Assembly: GCA_030700255.1 (NCBI GenBank)
Contig: JAUYJN010000015.1
Coordinates: 1 to 63,099 of the forward strand
Length of the DNA: 63,099 nt
Source: Candidatus Peregrinibacteria bacterium
Lineage (GTDB): Bacteria; Patescibacteriota; Gracilibacteria; UBA1369; JABINC01
Direction: 5' to 3'
Under the pieces are notes generated by a model. It had not been told where the DNA came from. It was given only the letters and a program-made list of their open reading frames with translations, and did no database searches. Positions 37,519 to 45,473 of the stretch are shown in pieces; position 1 is the first letter of the stretch; the number at the start of each line of letters is the position of its first letter. Position numbers and translations under genes: made by a program.

Positions 37519-38445
37519 CTAAACCTTACACTCTCCATTTCCACAATGCGCATAACACGCATCCCAGTGTAATTTTTCTTCACCTCTTCCAACCGCGATA
37601 ACATAGTCCGCCATCAAACCTGGAATATCAACTCCAGATGTCTCAATAGAATTTTTAAACTCCATAGTATAATTCACTTCATTGATCGAGAATGTTCCGT
37701 CCTTCATTTCAAAAACGTCTATAGCAAGCATACCTCCACCACAAGCTTTCGCCGCACGCACACATATATCATCAAGCTCAGGAGTAATTTCACATTTTGA
37801 GGCCTTACCACCACGCGCAGTATTTGTGATCCAATGCTCACTATCACGATATATAGCTGCAATAGTTTTATCTCCAATTACAAAGGCACGAATATCACGA
37901 CCACCTATCTTATCTATATATTCTTGAATATAAAAAGTTGAATGATGATAACTACCAAGAACTTCTTTGTGTTCAAGAATAGCTTCTGCAGCATCACGGT
38001 CATTTATCTTTGAAATCAATCTACCCCATGAGCCGACGCAAGGCTTGAGAACTACAGGGTAACCCATTTCTTCAATAGCCTTAAGGGCTGACTCTGCAGT
38101 AAATGCGACCCTCACTTGAGGCGTCGGCACACCTGCCTTATACAAGGCTACCGAATTCTTCATCTTATCTCCACAAATATTCGCAGCTTCATAAGAGTTT
38201 ACAGTCTTGATCCCATGTGCATTCAGCACATCCAAAATATAAAGAGCTCGTGAATGATTGATACATCTTTCAACGACAACATCATAATCCTTAAGTCGGG
38301 TCAAAACATCAGTCACATTAAGTATAAGTTCACGATCATCTATTCTATCAACTACTACCCCTCGCTTCTCAAACGCTTCAAGAAGATATTTTTCATCCAA
38401 ACGAATTCGAGACAAGATCATTGCAACTTTTGGTTTTTGAGTCAT
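37519..38445 (-). CDS. lysX: LysX-type ATP-grasp ligase for LysW
   Basis: An ATP-grasp ligase that joins the amino group of aminoadipate or glutamate to the C-terminal Glu of LysW. Start ATG 38445; a TTG nine bases earlier is less likely. Motifs: [18 protein letters not shown], the grasp loop [42 protein letters not shown], and [17 protein letters not shown]. It ends in an added Cys/His-rich tail, [12 protein letters not shown], that the short LysX proteins I know lack. Whether it prefers aminoadipate (lysine) or Glu (arginine) cannot be told from motifs I trust. A REP-like repeat separates it from lysW. Confidence 0.9.
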   Translation of the reverse strand: MTQKPKVAMILSRIRLDEKYLLEAFEKRGVVVDRIDDRELILNVTDVLTRLKDYDVVVERCINHSRALYILDVLNAHGIKTVNSYEAANICGDKMKNSVALYKAGVPTPQVRVAFTAESALKAIEEMGYPVVLKPCVGSWGRLISKINDRDAAEAILEHKEVLGSYHHSTFYIQEYIDKIGGRDIRAFVIGDKTIAAIYRDSEHWITNTARGGKASKCEITPELDDICVRAAKACGGGMLAIDVFEMKDGTFSINEVNYTMEFKNSIETSGVDIPGLMADYVIAVGRGEEKLHWDACYAHCGNGECKV

Positions 38446-38512
38446 ATATATCAAGTTAAATTTTTATTATTACTCATTAACGTACTATTGGCATCAACAA
38501 CAAACTTTCACT

Positions 38513-38552
38513 CAACAGCTTACGCAAGAAGCTCCATCTCGCTTCGCGAGAT
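38513..38552 (-). repeat. REP-like intergenic repeat, copy F
   Basis: On the minus strand: GCGAAGCGAG, ATGGAGCTTCTTGCGTAA, in family order. It includes the perfect hairpin ATCTCGC-TTC-GCGAGAT (38536-38552). It lies between lysW and lysX. Confidence 0.55.
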
Positions 38553-38557
38553 TCCGC

Positions 38558-38740
38558 TTATTCACCCCAATCTTCATCAGCTTCAGGTGCAAGCTCCAAA
38601 GTAGCTTCCATGCCATCGACTTTACGAACCTCTAATTCACATCCACAGTCCTCACATATAACAATCTCACCTGCCTCAGTTCCTGCTGCTAGAGTAAATT
38701 CTGCCGCACATTCTGTACAAGTTGCTTTTATATCATTCAT
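38558..38740 (-). CDS. lysW: LysW amino-group carrier protein
   Basis: A 60-residue acidic zinc-ribbon protein that carries the growing amino-acid intermediate on its C-terminal Glu. Zn ligands are in CTEC (8-11) and CEDCGC (29-34). The C-terminus ADEDWGE carries the conserved EDWGE ending whose last Glu is the attachment site. This single small protein identifies the pathway. It is the first gene of lysW-lysX-argC on the minus strand and has its own promoter facing the next gene's. Confidence 0.96.
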   Translation of the reverse strand: MNDIKATCTECAAEFTLAAGTEAGEIVICEDCGCELEVRKVDGMEATLELAPEADEDWGE

Positions 38741-38778
38741 GTTAAATAAATTAATAATTAAATTCTAGAGCGCCGGCA

Positions 38779-38829
38779 GTATAACCAAAAACAAGAGTTA
38801 TTGTAAATACATATCCAAAAACATATAAT
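38779..38829. promoter_or_regulatory. Divergent, overlapping promoters of lysW and the DUF3352-like gene
   Basis: Minus strand: TTTACA (38808-38803), an 18-base spacer and TATACT (38784-38779) for lysW. Plus strand: TTGTAA (38802-38807), a 16-base spacer and TATAAT (38824-38829) for the gene at 38859. The two -35 boxes overlap, so polymerases would exclude each other. Confidence 0.65.
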
Positions 38830-38858
38830 CTTCGAGATTTACAATCTAAAACAATAAC

Positions 38859-40454
38859 ATGTTAAAAAAATCCCTCATATCGCTATTCACAATAATAGCA
38901 ATTATTGCACAGGCTGGAATTACATATGCAAACCCAAATGCAATGACTCCACTTCAAGTACTACCACAAAATTTAGATATGGTATTGAACCTGGATTTAA
39001 AACAATCACCGGAAATCACAAATACATTTAAACAATTCACATCTAACGAAAATGAATCAATCAAAGAGCTAATAGATATTGGTAAACGCAATGAAATAAT
39101 AGCTGGATTCAGAGGTGTAGATAAAAATAATGAAATACGAGATATGTTTATGTCTGTAAAAGTGTCAAATGGACAATTTAAAACAATTACTAATTCTTAC
39201 GGTTCATCAAGTGGGCTGGAAGCACTTGGGGAAATAGTAGATTACAAATGTACAAAAACAAAAGACGTATGTTTTGCAAAACTTGGAACATACTTTTACC
39301 TAACAAACAGAGCCTCAAATATGGATGAGCTCGTAATGAATTTCACAAAAGGAGAACGAGACGTACTAAATCAAAACAAGGAATATATGAATTCACAAAA
39401 CCTAAAGGTTTTCGGCTCATATATTAGCGCATATTTAGATTTCAAATGGATAAACAAAGAAATACTAAAAGCATTTGAAAACCCATACAGAAGTGAACTA
39501 AGCGACCTGGTTACTAACATGGTTAAAAGCCTAAACTATGAAGGATTTAGCATGTCAACAAATGATATAAGAACATCTGGACGACTATACATTGAGCACA
39601 ATAACATGATGAAAAATTTATCATTTGCTTATTCAGACTTCATGTTTAACCCGGATCTTTACAATTATGTGGATGCTAAAAATATGATTTTTTATACAGA
39701 ATCAAGCAACCTTGCAAAAAGAATGAGTATTTTAAATAACGCTATAGACGATGAATTCGGAGATGAGATGAAAGAAGTACTAAGATTGTTTGAAATAATG
39801 GATACAAATATGGCATTCTCAACAAGATATGTAGAAGGTGACTTAGTGCCACGCATCACGCTAATGGCAGAACTCAAAAGGAACAATAAAAATAAAGCAA
39901 AAGATGTACTTGAAAACCTAATAGGGCAAATAAAAGAAACTACCAAAGCTCAGGATGACTGGTACAAAGAAATGGGGATGGAAAATCCAAATCAAGTAGA
40001 AATTAGAACAATTAAAAGCGACCTATACGAAATAACCATAAGTTTAGATGATGACTCGGTGCTCGCTCTTGGAGTAGATGATATTACAATTAAGTTTGGA
40101 ATAAATGAAAGTGGGATCCTAATCGCTTCAAACGATGAAACAGCGGGAATAATACACAACAATGCTAGAACAAATTTCCTAAAAAATGTTAAAGGCCCAA
40201 TCAATAGCGTAGGTACTGCATTTATCGATTTCAAATCTTTAAGTAGCTATATCGATAAACTAGAAAATAAATACCCTACAATAGGTTCTGAAGAGCAAAC
40301 AATTAATACTTTAAATAAATTAGACTTTATGAGTATTCATGCATATGCAGGACTAAACTGGCTAAAAGTAGACTTTAATATTACTTATGAATGGGGCGAC
40401 ACTCTTGAATCGCTTTTAAAAGGCTTAGAAAGTGGGTTATTTCTGCCTGAATAG
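38859..40454 (+). CDS. Secreted protein, DUF3352-like
   Basis: A 531-residue protein with a signal peptide (LISLFTIIAIIAQAGITYA). The mature N-terminus, NAMTPLQVLPQNLDMVLNLDL, resembles the 'P.da..v..ld' opening of DUF3352 proteins, which are extracellular domains of unknown function; the match is weak and from memory. The remaining sequence alternates helix and strand with no known catalytic motif. It is divergent from lysW and may respond to the same control. Confidence 0.6.
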   Translation: MLKKSLISLFTIIAIIAQAGITYANPNAMTPLQVLPQNLDMVLNLDLKQSPEITNTFKQFTSNENESIKELIDIGKRNEIIAGFRGVDKNNEIRDMFMSVKVSNGQFKTITNSYGSSSGLEALGEIVDYKCTKTKDVCFAKLGTYFYLTNRASNMDELVMNFTKGERDVLNQNKEYMNSQNLKVFGSYISAYLDFKWINKEILKAFENPYRSELSDLVTNMVKSLNYEGFSMSTNDIRTSGRLYIEHNNMMKNLSFAYSDFMFNPDLYNYVDAKNMIFYTESSNLAKRMSILNNAIDDEFGDEMKEVLRLFEIMDTNMAFSTRYVEGDLVPRITLMAELKRNNKNKAKDVLENLIGQIKETTKAQDDWYKEMGMENPNQVEIRTIKSDLYEITISLDDDSVLALGVDDITIKFGINESGILIASNDETAGIIHNNARTNFLKNVKGPINSVGTAFIDFKSLSSYIDKLENKYPTIGSEEQTINTLNKLDFMSIHAYAGLNWLKVDFNITYEWGDTLESLLKGLESGLFLPE

Positions 40455-40553
40455 TTAATATTGACTTAATATTAGCACTTCAATATACTTCCAGCACTTT
40501 ATGGGGCGGGCGCAAGCTAATCTCTCAAATATATTTAAAAAAACTGAAGGACA

Positions 40554-40703
40554 ATGACAAATAAATCGAGTTCAAAACAACACTGTTTAATAGGTAATAT
40601 AAGACCTAAAAGCAAGCTCAGGAAAAGAGCAAACAAAGAAAATAATAACGCACGCAAAGCGATAATAATGGCTGAACGAGCAGCTGCCCAAAAGTCAGCT
40701 TAA
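40554..40703 (+). CDS. Small basic protein (49 aa)
   Basis: A frame from ATG 40554 to TAA 40703 with the ribosome-binding site GAAGG five bases upstream. The protein is basic and polar (IRPKSKLRKRANKENNN) and ends in an Ala-rich helix (MAERAAAQKS). It could bind nucleic acid. No family recognised. Confidence 0.5.
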   Translation: MTNKSSSKQHCLIGNIRPKSKLRKRANKENNNARKAIIMAERAAAQKSA

Positions 40704-40754
40704 CAAACCCATTCAAAACATCTATTTTCTATATGGCACTTAAAAACCGTGACC

Positions 40755-41630
40755 ATGATTTTTAGAAGAAAAAAAACAACCAAATCAAAATATACAAGTT
40801 ATTCAAGCTATACCAGGGGGAGTGATGGACGCAAGTTTAATCCAAAGAAGGCGGGGAGCCTTGGCGGTGCCATAGTTTCAAAAAATATAAAGATAATATT
40901 TAAAATATTTATTATTTTATTTTTAATAGTTGTTGTGTTTTTTGGCGGTTATTACGTATTTTTCTCTGGAAGTATGATAGTCAAAGAAACCGCTTTATTT
41001 GAAAACGATATCCGTATTGATCATGACATAATCTTAAGTGAAATAAATTCTCATAAAGGAGGGTCTTTATTGGGTATCAACAAAATGGATTTGACAACCG
41101 AATTGAAGGCGAAATACCCGGAAATAGAATCAGTGAAAATAAAAAAGAAAATGCCCGATAAACTTTATGTTTACATCTCAAAATATCCTGCGGCGGCAAA
41201 CCTAATAGTCAAAGTAGATGAAGTACAAAGGAAATATATAATAAATACAGAAGGGAGTATCATGAAGGCCGATGCGGAAGACAATACGCTACCATACATA
41301 ACGATGACACGAGACAAAGCTTACAACTCAAAAGAGCAGATATTTACACCAGGGCAACTTGATAAAATACTAAAAGCTGAAAAACTTTTTGAACAAAAGT
41401 TCGGTATGCAAGTTATAGACGTTATATACTTAGAAAAAGCTCGAGAATTTCATCTAAAAACTGAGAAAAACTTTGATGTATGGCTAAGTCTTGAGATAGA
41501 TTACAAATCACAATTATCAAAATTAAAGGCTGCAGAGCAAAAATTAAATATAAATACGGAGGTCTTGGAATATATAGATCTTAGGATTTCCGGCAATAAT
41601 GGTGAAAAAGTCATTTTCAAAAGAAGATAA
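40755..41630 (+). CDS. ftsQ: FtsQ/DivIB-type division protein
   Basis: An ~290-residue bitopic protein of the FtsQ/DivIB family, which links cytoplasmic and periplasmic division machinery. A cytoplasmic basic tail (~1-45) is followed by one TM (IIFKIFIILFLIVVVFFGGY) and an extracytoplasmic POTRA domain (VKETALFENDIRIDHDIILSE, IKKKMPDKLYVYISKYPA), with the C-terminal beta domain ending EVLEYIDLRISGNNGEKVIFKRR. A GTG six bases before the chosen ATG is in frame. The gene is followed by the DUF1290 protein usually found next to ftsQ. Confidence 0.8.
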   Translation: MIFRRKKTTKSKYTSYSSYTRGSDGRKFNPKKAGSLGGAIVSKNIKIIFKIFIILFLIVVVFFGGYYVFFSGSMIVKETALFENDIRIDHDIILSEINSHKGGSLLGINKMDLTTELKAKYPEIESVKIKKKMPDKLYVYISKYPAAANLIVKVDEVQRKYIINTEGSIMKADAEDNTLPYITMTRDKAYNSKEQIFTPGQLDKILKAEKLFEQKFGMQVIDVIYLEKAREFHLKTEKNFDVWLSLEIDYKSQLSKLKAAEQKLNINTEVLEYIDLRISGNNGEKVIFKRR

Positions 41631-41670
41631 AAATGATAGCCTAACGATGTAACCATCTAACCTATTACTC

Positions 41671-42039
41671 ATGATTTGGTCTCTGATTGGAATACTTTTA
41701 GGAATTATCATAGGGTTGAGCATGGATATCGACATCCCTATTGAACTCACAAGATATACAGCGGTTATTATTATAGGTATGCTAGATGCTCTTTTTGGGG
41801 CTATCCGTGCAGAATTCACCAAAGACGACTATGATCCGCTTATTTTCCTTACAGGTCTGTTTTTTAACACCGTGCTAGCAGTAGGTATTACATATCTGGG
41901 AGACAGACTTGGACTTGATCTATATCTTGCTGCAACTGTTGTATTTACGTTCAGAATCTTCTCAAATGTTGGAATAGTTAGAAGAGTTATGATTGAAAAG
42001 TGGATAAGTGAAAAAACTGTAAAGACAAACAAAAAGTAA
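41671..42039 (+). CDS. DUF1290 small basic membrane protein
   Basis: A 122-residue membrane protein with four TM segments in ~1-95 and a basic tail. The sequence GMLDALFGAIRAEFTKDDYDPLIFL and the position right after ftsQ are those of the DUF1290/'small basic protein' family that neighbours ftsQ in Firmicutes and CPR. Role is linked to cell division but unknown. Confidence 0.8.
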   Translation: MIWSLIGILLGIIIGLSMDIDIPIELTRYTAVIIIGMLDALFGAIRAEFTKDDYDPLIFLTGLFFNTVLAVGITYLGDRLGLDLYLAATVVFTFRIFSNVGIVRRVMIEKWISEKTVKTNKK

Positions 42040-42074
42040 AAACAACTTAAAAAGGCTTGTTAAAAACCAAAACA

Positions 42075-42103
42075 TTGTGCTTAAATGCTTTCCCTGGTAT
42101 AAT
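42075..42103 (+). promoter_or_regulatory. Promoter of the 42148 gene
   Basis: TTGTGC (42075-42080), a 17-base spacer and TATAAT (42098-42103), 44 bases before the ATG. Confidence 0.75.
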
Positions 42104-42147
42104 TACACGGAAATAAAACACAAATTAACCTCTCAAAGAAAACAAAA

Positions 42148-42687
42148 ATGGAAAACTCAAAAGACACAATAGCTCTATTGAAAGAGATGTTGGACTCAGC
42201 AGAGAGTAGTCTTAAATCCGCTCGTAGCCTACTTATTGAGCTTGCCGGTGGTAAAATTGAAAGTACAAAAGACTATGCAAGTTTCGCAGCCTCTATGTCT
42301 GAAAGTAGTACAGAAGAAGGTACGATAATAGAAGGTGTATTCAATGGTGAACAAATGATCGGACCAAATGAAAAAATGTACCCGGTACCTGCTAATTATG
42401 CATCAAAATCGAAACTTATAGAGGGAGATGTTCTAAAATTAACTATAAAAGACGATGGAAAGTTCTTATACAAACAAATCGGACCTATCCCACGTAAACA
42501 TATCATAGGACAGTTAATCAACGATGATGGACAATACAAAGTTATAGTAGGTTCAAAAAGCTATAAAGTATTACTGGCATCTGTGACATATTTCAAAGCT
42601 ACTATCAACGACCAGATCACACTTATCATACCGGAAGATGATAATTCAGAATGGGGCGCTATTGAAAATGTAATACCAAAAGCGTAG
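42148..42687 (+). CDS. Conserved Patescibacteria-type protein of unknown function
   Basis: A 179-residue soluble protein. An N-terminal helix (KDTIALLKEMLDSAESSLKSARSLL) precedes a Ser/Glu linker and two beta-rich domains with the phrases GEQMIGPNEKMYPVPANYASKS and KLIEGDVLKLTI. I recall this YPVPANYASKSKLxEGDxLKL pattern from many CPR genomes, where it has no function assigned. The beta part could be an OB/TRAM-like binding domain; that is inference. It has its own good promoter and dus follows one base after the stop. Confidence 0.65.
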   Translation: MENSKDTIALLKEMLDSAESSLKSARSLLIELAGGKIESTKDYASFAASMSESSTEEGTIIEGVFNGEQMIGPNEKMYPVPANYASKSKLIEGDVLKLTIKDDGKFLYKQIGPIPRKHIIGQLINDDGQYKVIVGSKSYKVLLASVTYFKATINDQITLIIPEDDNSEWGAIENVIPKA

Positions 42688-42688
42688 C

Positions 42689-43714
42689 ATGCCAAAATTC
42701 TCCTGGAACAATTTGCCCCACCCAATTATTTGCCTCGCTCCGATGGCGGGTTATACAGATTCAGCGTATCGCCAACTCATCAAAATGATAGCCCCGGAGG
42801 TTATTTGTTTTACTGAATTTACAAATGTCAAAGGTCTCAAATATGGTTCCAAAAGAACGCTAGCTCAAGTTGGATTTAACCCGGAAATAGAACGACCAAT
42901 AGTTGCCCAGATATTTGGAAAAGAACCTGATGATTTCGCAGGAGCGGCAAAAATGCTAGAAGAAATGGGAGTTGATGCAATAGATATAAATATGGGATGT
43001 CCTGCGAAAAAAGTTGTATCTTCGGATCACGGGTCTGCACTATTCAAAAACCCTAACTTGGCTGCACAAATAGTAGAAGCCACTGCAAAGGCGACATCTT
43101 TGCCGGTATCAATAAAAATGAGACTTGGAACCAAAGATAAGGATGCAAAATTTCTAATTGATTACTGTAAAGAAATGGAATCATGCGGAGCTGCTTTGAT
43201 TACTATTCATGGCCGCACTGCAAAACAAATGTACACAGGAATAGCTGATTATGAATTAATTTATGAAGTAAAAAAGAATGTAAAAATCCCAGTAATAGGG
43301 AATGGTGACGTCGTTTCCGTAGAATCCGCAAAAGAAAAGCTAGGAAACCTGGACGGCCTCATGATCGGCCGTGGCACCATGGGCAACCCATGGCTTATGG
43401 CTGAGGTTTGGCATGCTTTTCATGACGACAAAAACTCCCCAGATTACACACCATATGTACCCCCACTCACTTTTTCCGAAAAGCTCCCATGGACACTCAA
43501 ACACATGGAGCTCTCTGTCGAGACCAAAGGCGAAAAACGCGGAGTCATGGAAATGCGCAAATACCTTGCGATGAGCGTAAAAGACTTCCATGGAGCATCC
43601 GAATACCGCCAGCGCCTCGTCCGAATGGAGACTTATGACGAAGCAAAAAAACTCCTCCTCGAAATAAACGAACATTTCGGAGATTTGGAGACCAAAGTGG
43701 TTATGATGGACTAA
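42689..43714 (+). CDS. dus: tRNA-dihydrouridine synthase (Dus)
   Basis: A 341-residue FMN enzyme reducing specific uridines of tRNA to dihydrouridine. The TIM-barrel motifs are all present: CLAPMAGYTDSAYRQL (~16-31), IVAQIFGKEPDDF, AIDINMGCPAKKV with the catalytic Cys, SIKMRLG, LITIHGRTAKQMY, and the phosphate-binding IPVIGNGDVVS and DGLMIGRGTMGNPWL. The C-terminal helical domain follows. Length is typical. Its stop overlaps the convergent neighbour by four bases. Confidence 0.95.
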   Translation: MPKFSWNNLPHPIICLAPMAGYTDSAYRQLIKMIAPEVICFTEFTNVKGLKYGSKRTLAQVGFNPEIERPIVAQIFGKEPDDFAGAAKMLEEMGVDAIDINMGCPAKKVVSSDHGSALFKNPNLAAQIVEATAKATSLPVSIKMRLGTKDKDAKFLIDYCKEMESCGAALITIHGRTAKQMYTGIADYELIYEVKKNVKIPVIGNGDVVSVESAKEKLGNLDGLMIGRGTMGNPWLMAEVWHAFHDDKNSPDYTPYVPPLTFSEKLPWTLKHMELSVETKGEKRGVMEMRKYLAMSVKDFHGASEYRQRLVRMETYDEAKKLLLEINEHFGDLETKVVMMD

Positions 43715-45108
43715 AACTTAGTCCCCATCAATTCCATTCTTTTTCTATATCTTACTTCAAAAGGCTCTACCGGTTTTGGAATCCCATGCTTTTCATAAAA
43801 TTCTAATTCTTGCTTTGAATAATTCAAATCACAGAAATCCGTAACAGTGCCCCATCTCACAGCCATATCTGCATCAAAAAGATCATATGCAATTGTGTCT
43901 TCGTATTTAAACGGACTTAAATTCATTGGGAAAAATCGCCCAAATTCACCAGAAATGCGCATTTTTTCAATCAACTCGGCAACTTTAATATCGTATTCTT
44001 CTTTAGAATATTCTTTATTAAAAATATGATATTTCTTACCGCGGAGCCCAATACAACCAAAACAATCCTGACAATTAATAGTTAAGTAACAATATCTCAT
44101 GTTTGAGCTATGCCAGGTAAAAGCACAGTTATAAACATTTTGAGAATCAATTCCTGTGGCGATGCACTGATAACACATTTCAATTCGATCATTACACATA
44201 TACGAATCAATGATATCTTTGCCCTTAGCATTTTGAAAACCATTGAAACAATCCCTCAGATCAAAACTTTCAAAAAGTCTCTCGCAATCCTTTGAATTTT
44301 TTAAATATTTACTTGAAGAAACATCTTCACAATTCTCAAGCCACTCTTCCTCAAGATTTTTACTTCCAACAATAGTATCTCTGAAATACTTTTTAAACTC
44401 TTCCATTGTTTCAAAATCCGAAAAATCAATTTTTGAAATAAACTCTTCGTACTGCTCCTTTGTATACTGTTGATTATAAATACAATATTGCTGATTGCGT
44501 AGCCCTGAGCACATAAACGAGTTCTGAGTATTCCTACAATCAAAAAGAAAATACGAATCTGTCGCCTGCTTACAGTTATAGCTATACCGCGTATTATAAC
44601 AATTAAACATATATACACACTCATACAGAAGCTCTGATTCCATTGCAAAATAACAATCCACACAAGACTTACAATTATACATTCTCACAGAGTAATAAAT
44701 ATCCTCCCCAGTGATCGCATCAAAAACTATATATGAATTCTTAAGACCTTCGACATCATGACAATATTCAGCATTTTGTTGTTGAGTGGAAAGCAGAGTC
44801 ACGACAGGAGCGATTTTTTGAAGATCAGCAAACTGCTCAAATACAGATTTTTGAGGATCAATTTCTATACCTGGAGACATCCAATCGTCTTTGTACCATT
44901 CATCATGAGAATAAATCGGACAAGTACTTTCTGGTGGATAAACTGAAATTATCGTTTTCCCAGATTTATTTGACTGCCGTTTATAAAACTTTTTATTCGG
45001 ATACCAAGCCATAACCGCCCGAAGTCGCTCACGCGAATTTGGATTTTTGGCATATACATGGCCCATTCCCAGTTTTTCATACAGTTTTCTAGCGAATTCA
45101 GATACCAT
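43711..45108 (-). CDS. Cys-rich protein with repeated CxxC units, CPR-type
   Basis: A ~465-residue soluble protein. It holds a series of short repeats containing C-x(2-5)-C (CKSCVDCYF, VYMFNCYNTRYSYNCKQ, YFLFDCRNTQNSFMC, DRIEMCYQCI, INCQDCFGC) separated by strands, twice leading to a matching element: GLRNQQYCIYNQQYTKEQYEE (~220) and GLRGKKYHIFNKEYSKEEYD (~385). The pattern suggests a solenoid with metal-bound turns. I do not know a function. A TTG at 45117 adds three residues; the ATG at 45108 is preferred. No signal peptide is seen. Confidence 0.65.
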   Translation of the reverse strand: MVSEFARKLYEKLGMGHVYAKNPNSRERLRAVMAWYPNKKFYKRQSNKSGKTIISVYPPESTCPIYSHDEWYKDDWMSPGIEIDPQKSVFEQFADLQKIAPVVTLLSTQQQNAEYCHDVEGLKNSYIVFDAITGEDIYYSVRMYNCKSCVDCYFAMESELLYECVYMFNCYNTRYSYNCKQATDSYFLFDCRNTQNSFMCSGLRNQQYCIYNQQYTKEQYEEFISKIDFSDFETMEEFKKYFRDTIVGSKNLEEEWLENCEDVSSSKYLKNSKDCERLFESFDLRDCFNGFQNAKGKDIIDSYMCNDRIEMCYQCIATGIDSQNVYNCAFTWHSSNMRYCYLTINCQDCFGCIGLRGKKYHIFNKEYSKEEYDIKVAELIEKMRISGEFGRFFPMNLSPFKYEDTIAYDLFDADMAVRWGTVTDFCDLNYSKQELEFYEKHGIPKPVEPFEVRYRKRMELMGTKF

Positions 45109-45239
45109 CTTATACAAGAGAAATTCTAATCAAGAGAATTGTAAAGCTATATTAAGTAATCAAGCAAGTAGAAGTAATTACGCATTCCTAAATTTTGAAG
45201 CCAATATGCTGATAACATAACAAAAAAACACATCAGTCA

Positions 45240-45262
45240 AAAATTTCTGCGCAGAAAATTTG
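45240..45262. repeat. AT-rich palindrome in the 45118-45473 spacer
   Basis: AAATTTCTGC followed by GCAGAAAATTT. A near-perfect inverted repeat with no loop, in the 356-base spacer before pilT, 28 bases upstream of a REP-like copy. The rest of the spacer shows no coding frame I trust. Confidence 0.45.
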
Positions 45263-45289
45263 GACAACTGTCGTGAAGTGGCGTTTAAT

Positions 45290-45336
45290 CACCTTTGCGC
45301 ATACTCGCTTCGCTATGATTGTGACACGCAAGTAGT
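45290..45336 (-). repeat. REP-like intergenic repeat, copy D
   Basis: On the minus strand AGCGAAGCGA, GTATGCGCAAAGG, nearly identical to the copy at 51751 (AGCGAAGCGA, CTATGCGCAATAAGG). Lies in the spacer before pilT. Confidence 0.6.
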
Positions 45337-45416
45337 TTTAACCAAGAAAACCAATCCCACGTCAAGCGCAAGCCCTCAAAATCTCCCAAAACAACTCATG
45401 AAATTACTTCTTACCC

Positions 45417-45445
45417 TTCAAATAAAGGGGATTTTCTGCTAATAT
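45417..45445 (+). promoter_or_regulatory. Possible promoter of the pilT-pilin operon
   Basis: TTCAAA (45417-45422), a 17-base spacer and TAATAT (45440-45445), 28 bases before the ATG at 45474. Four of six matches in each box, so moderate. Confidence 0.4.
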
Positions 45446-45473
45446 ATATAGATATTAATAAGTAAATCCACTC

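Noticed and set aside
44301-44663. Alternate frame within the Cys-rich protein gene
   Set aside because: A shadow frame; the main frame has the repeated motif.
45118-45473. Small RNA such as SRP RNA in the spacer before pilT
   Set aside because: I looked for the SRP core sequence and other known RNA signatures and did not find them; only a palindrome, a repeat copy and a possible promoter are present.
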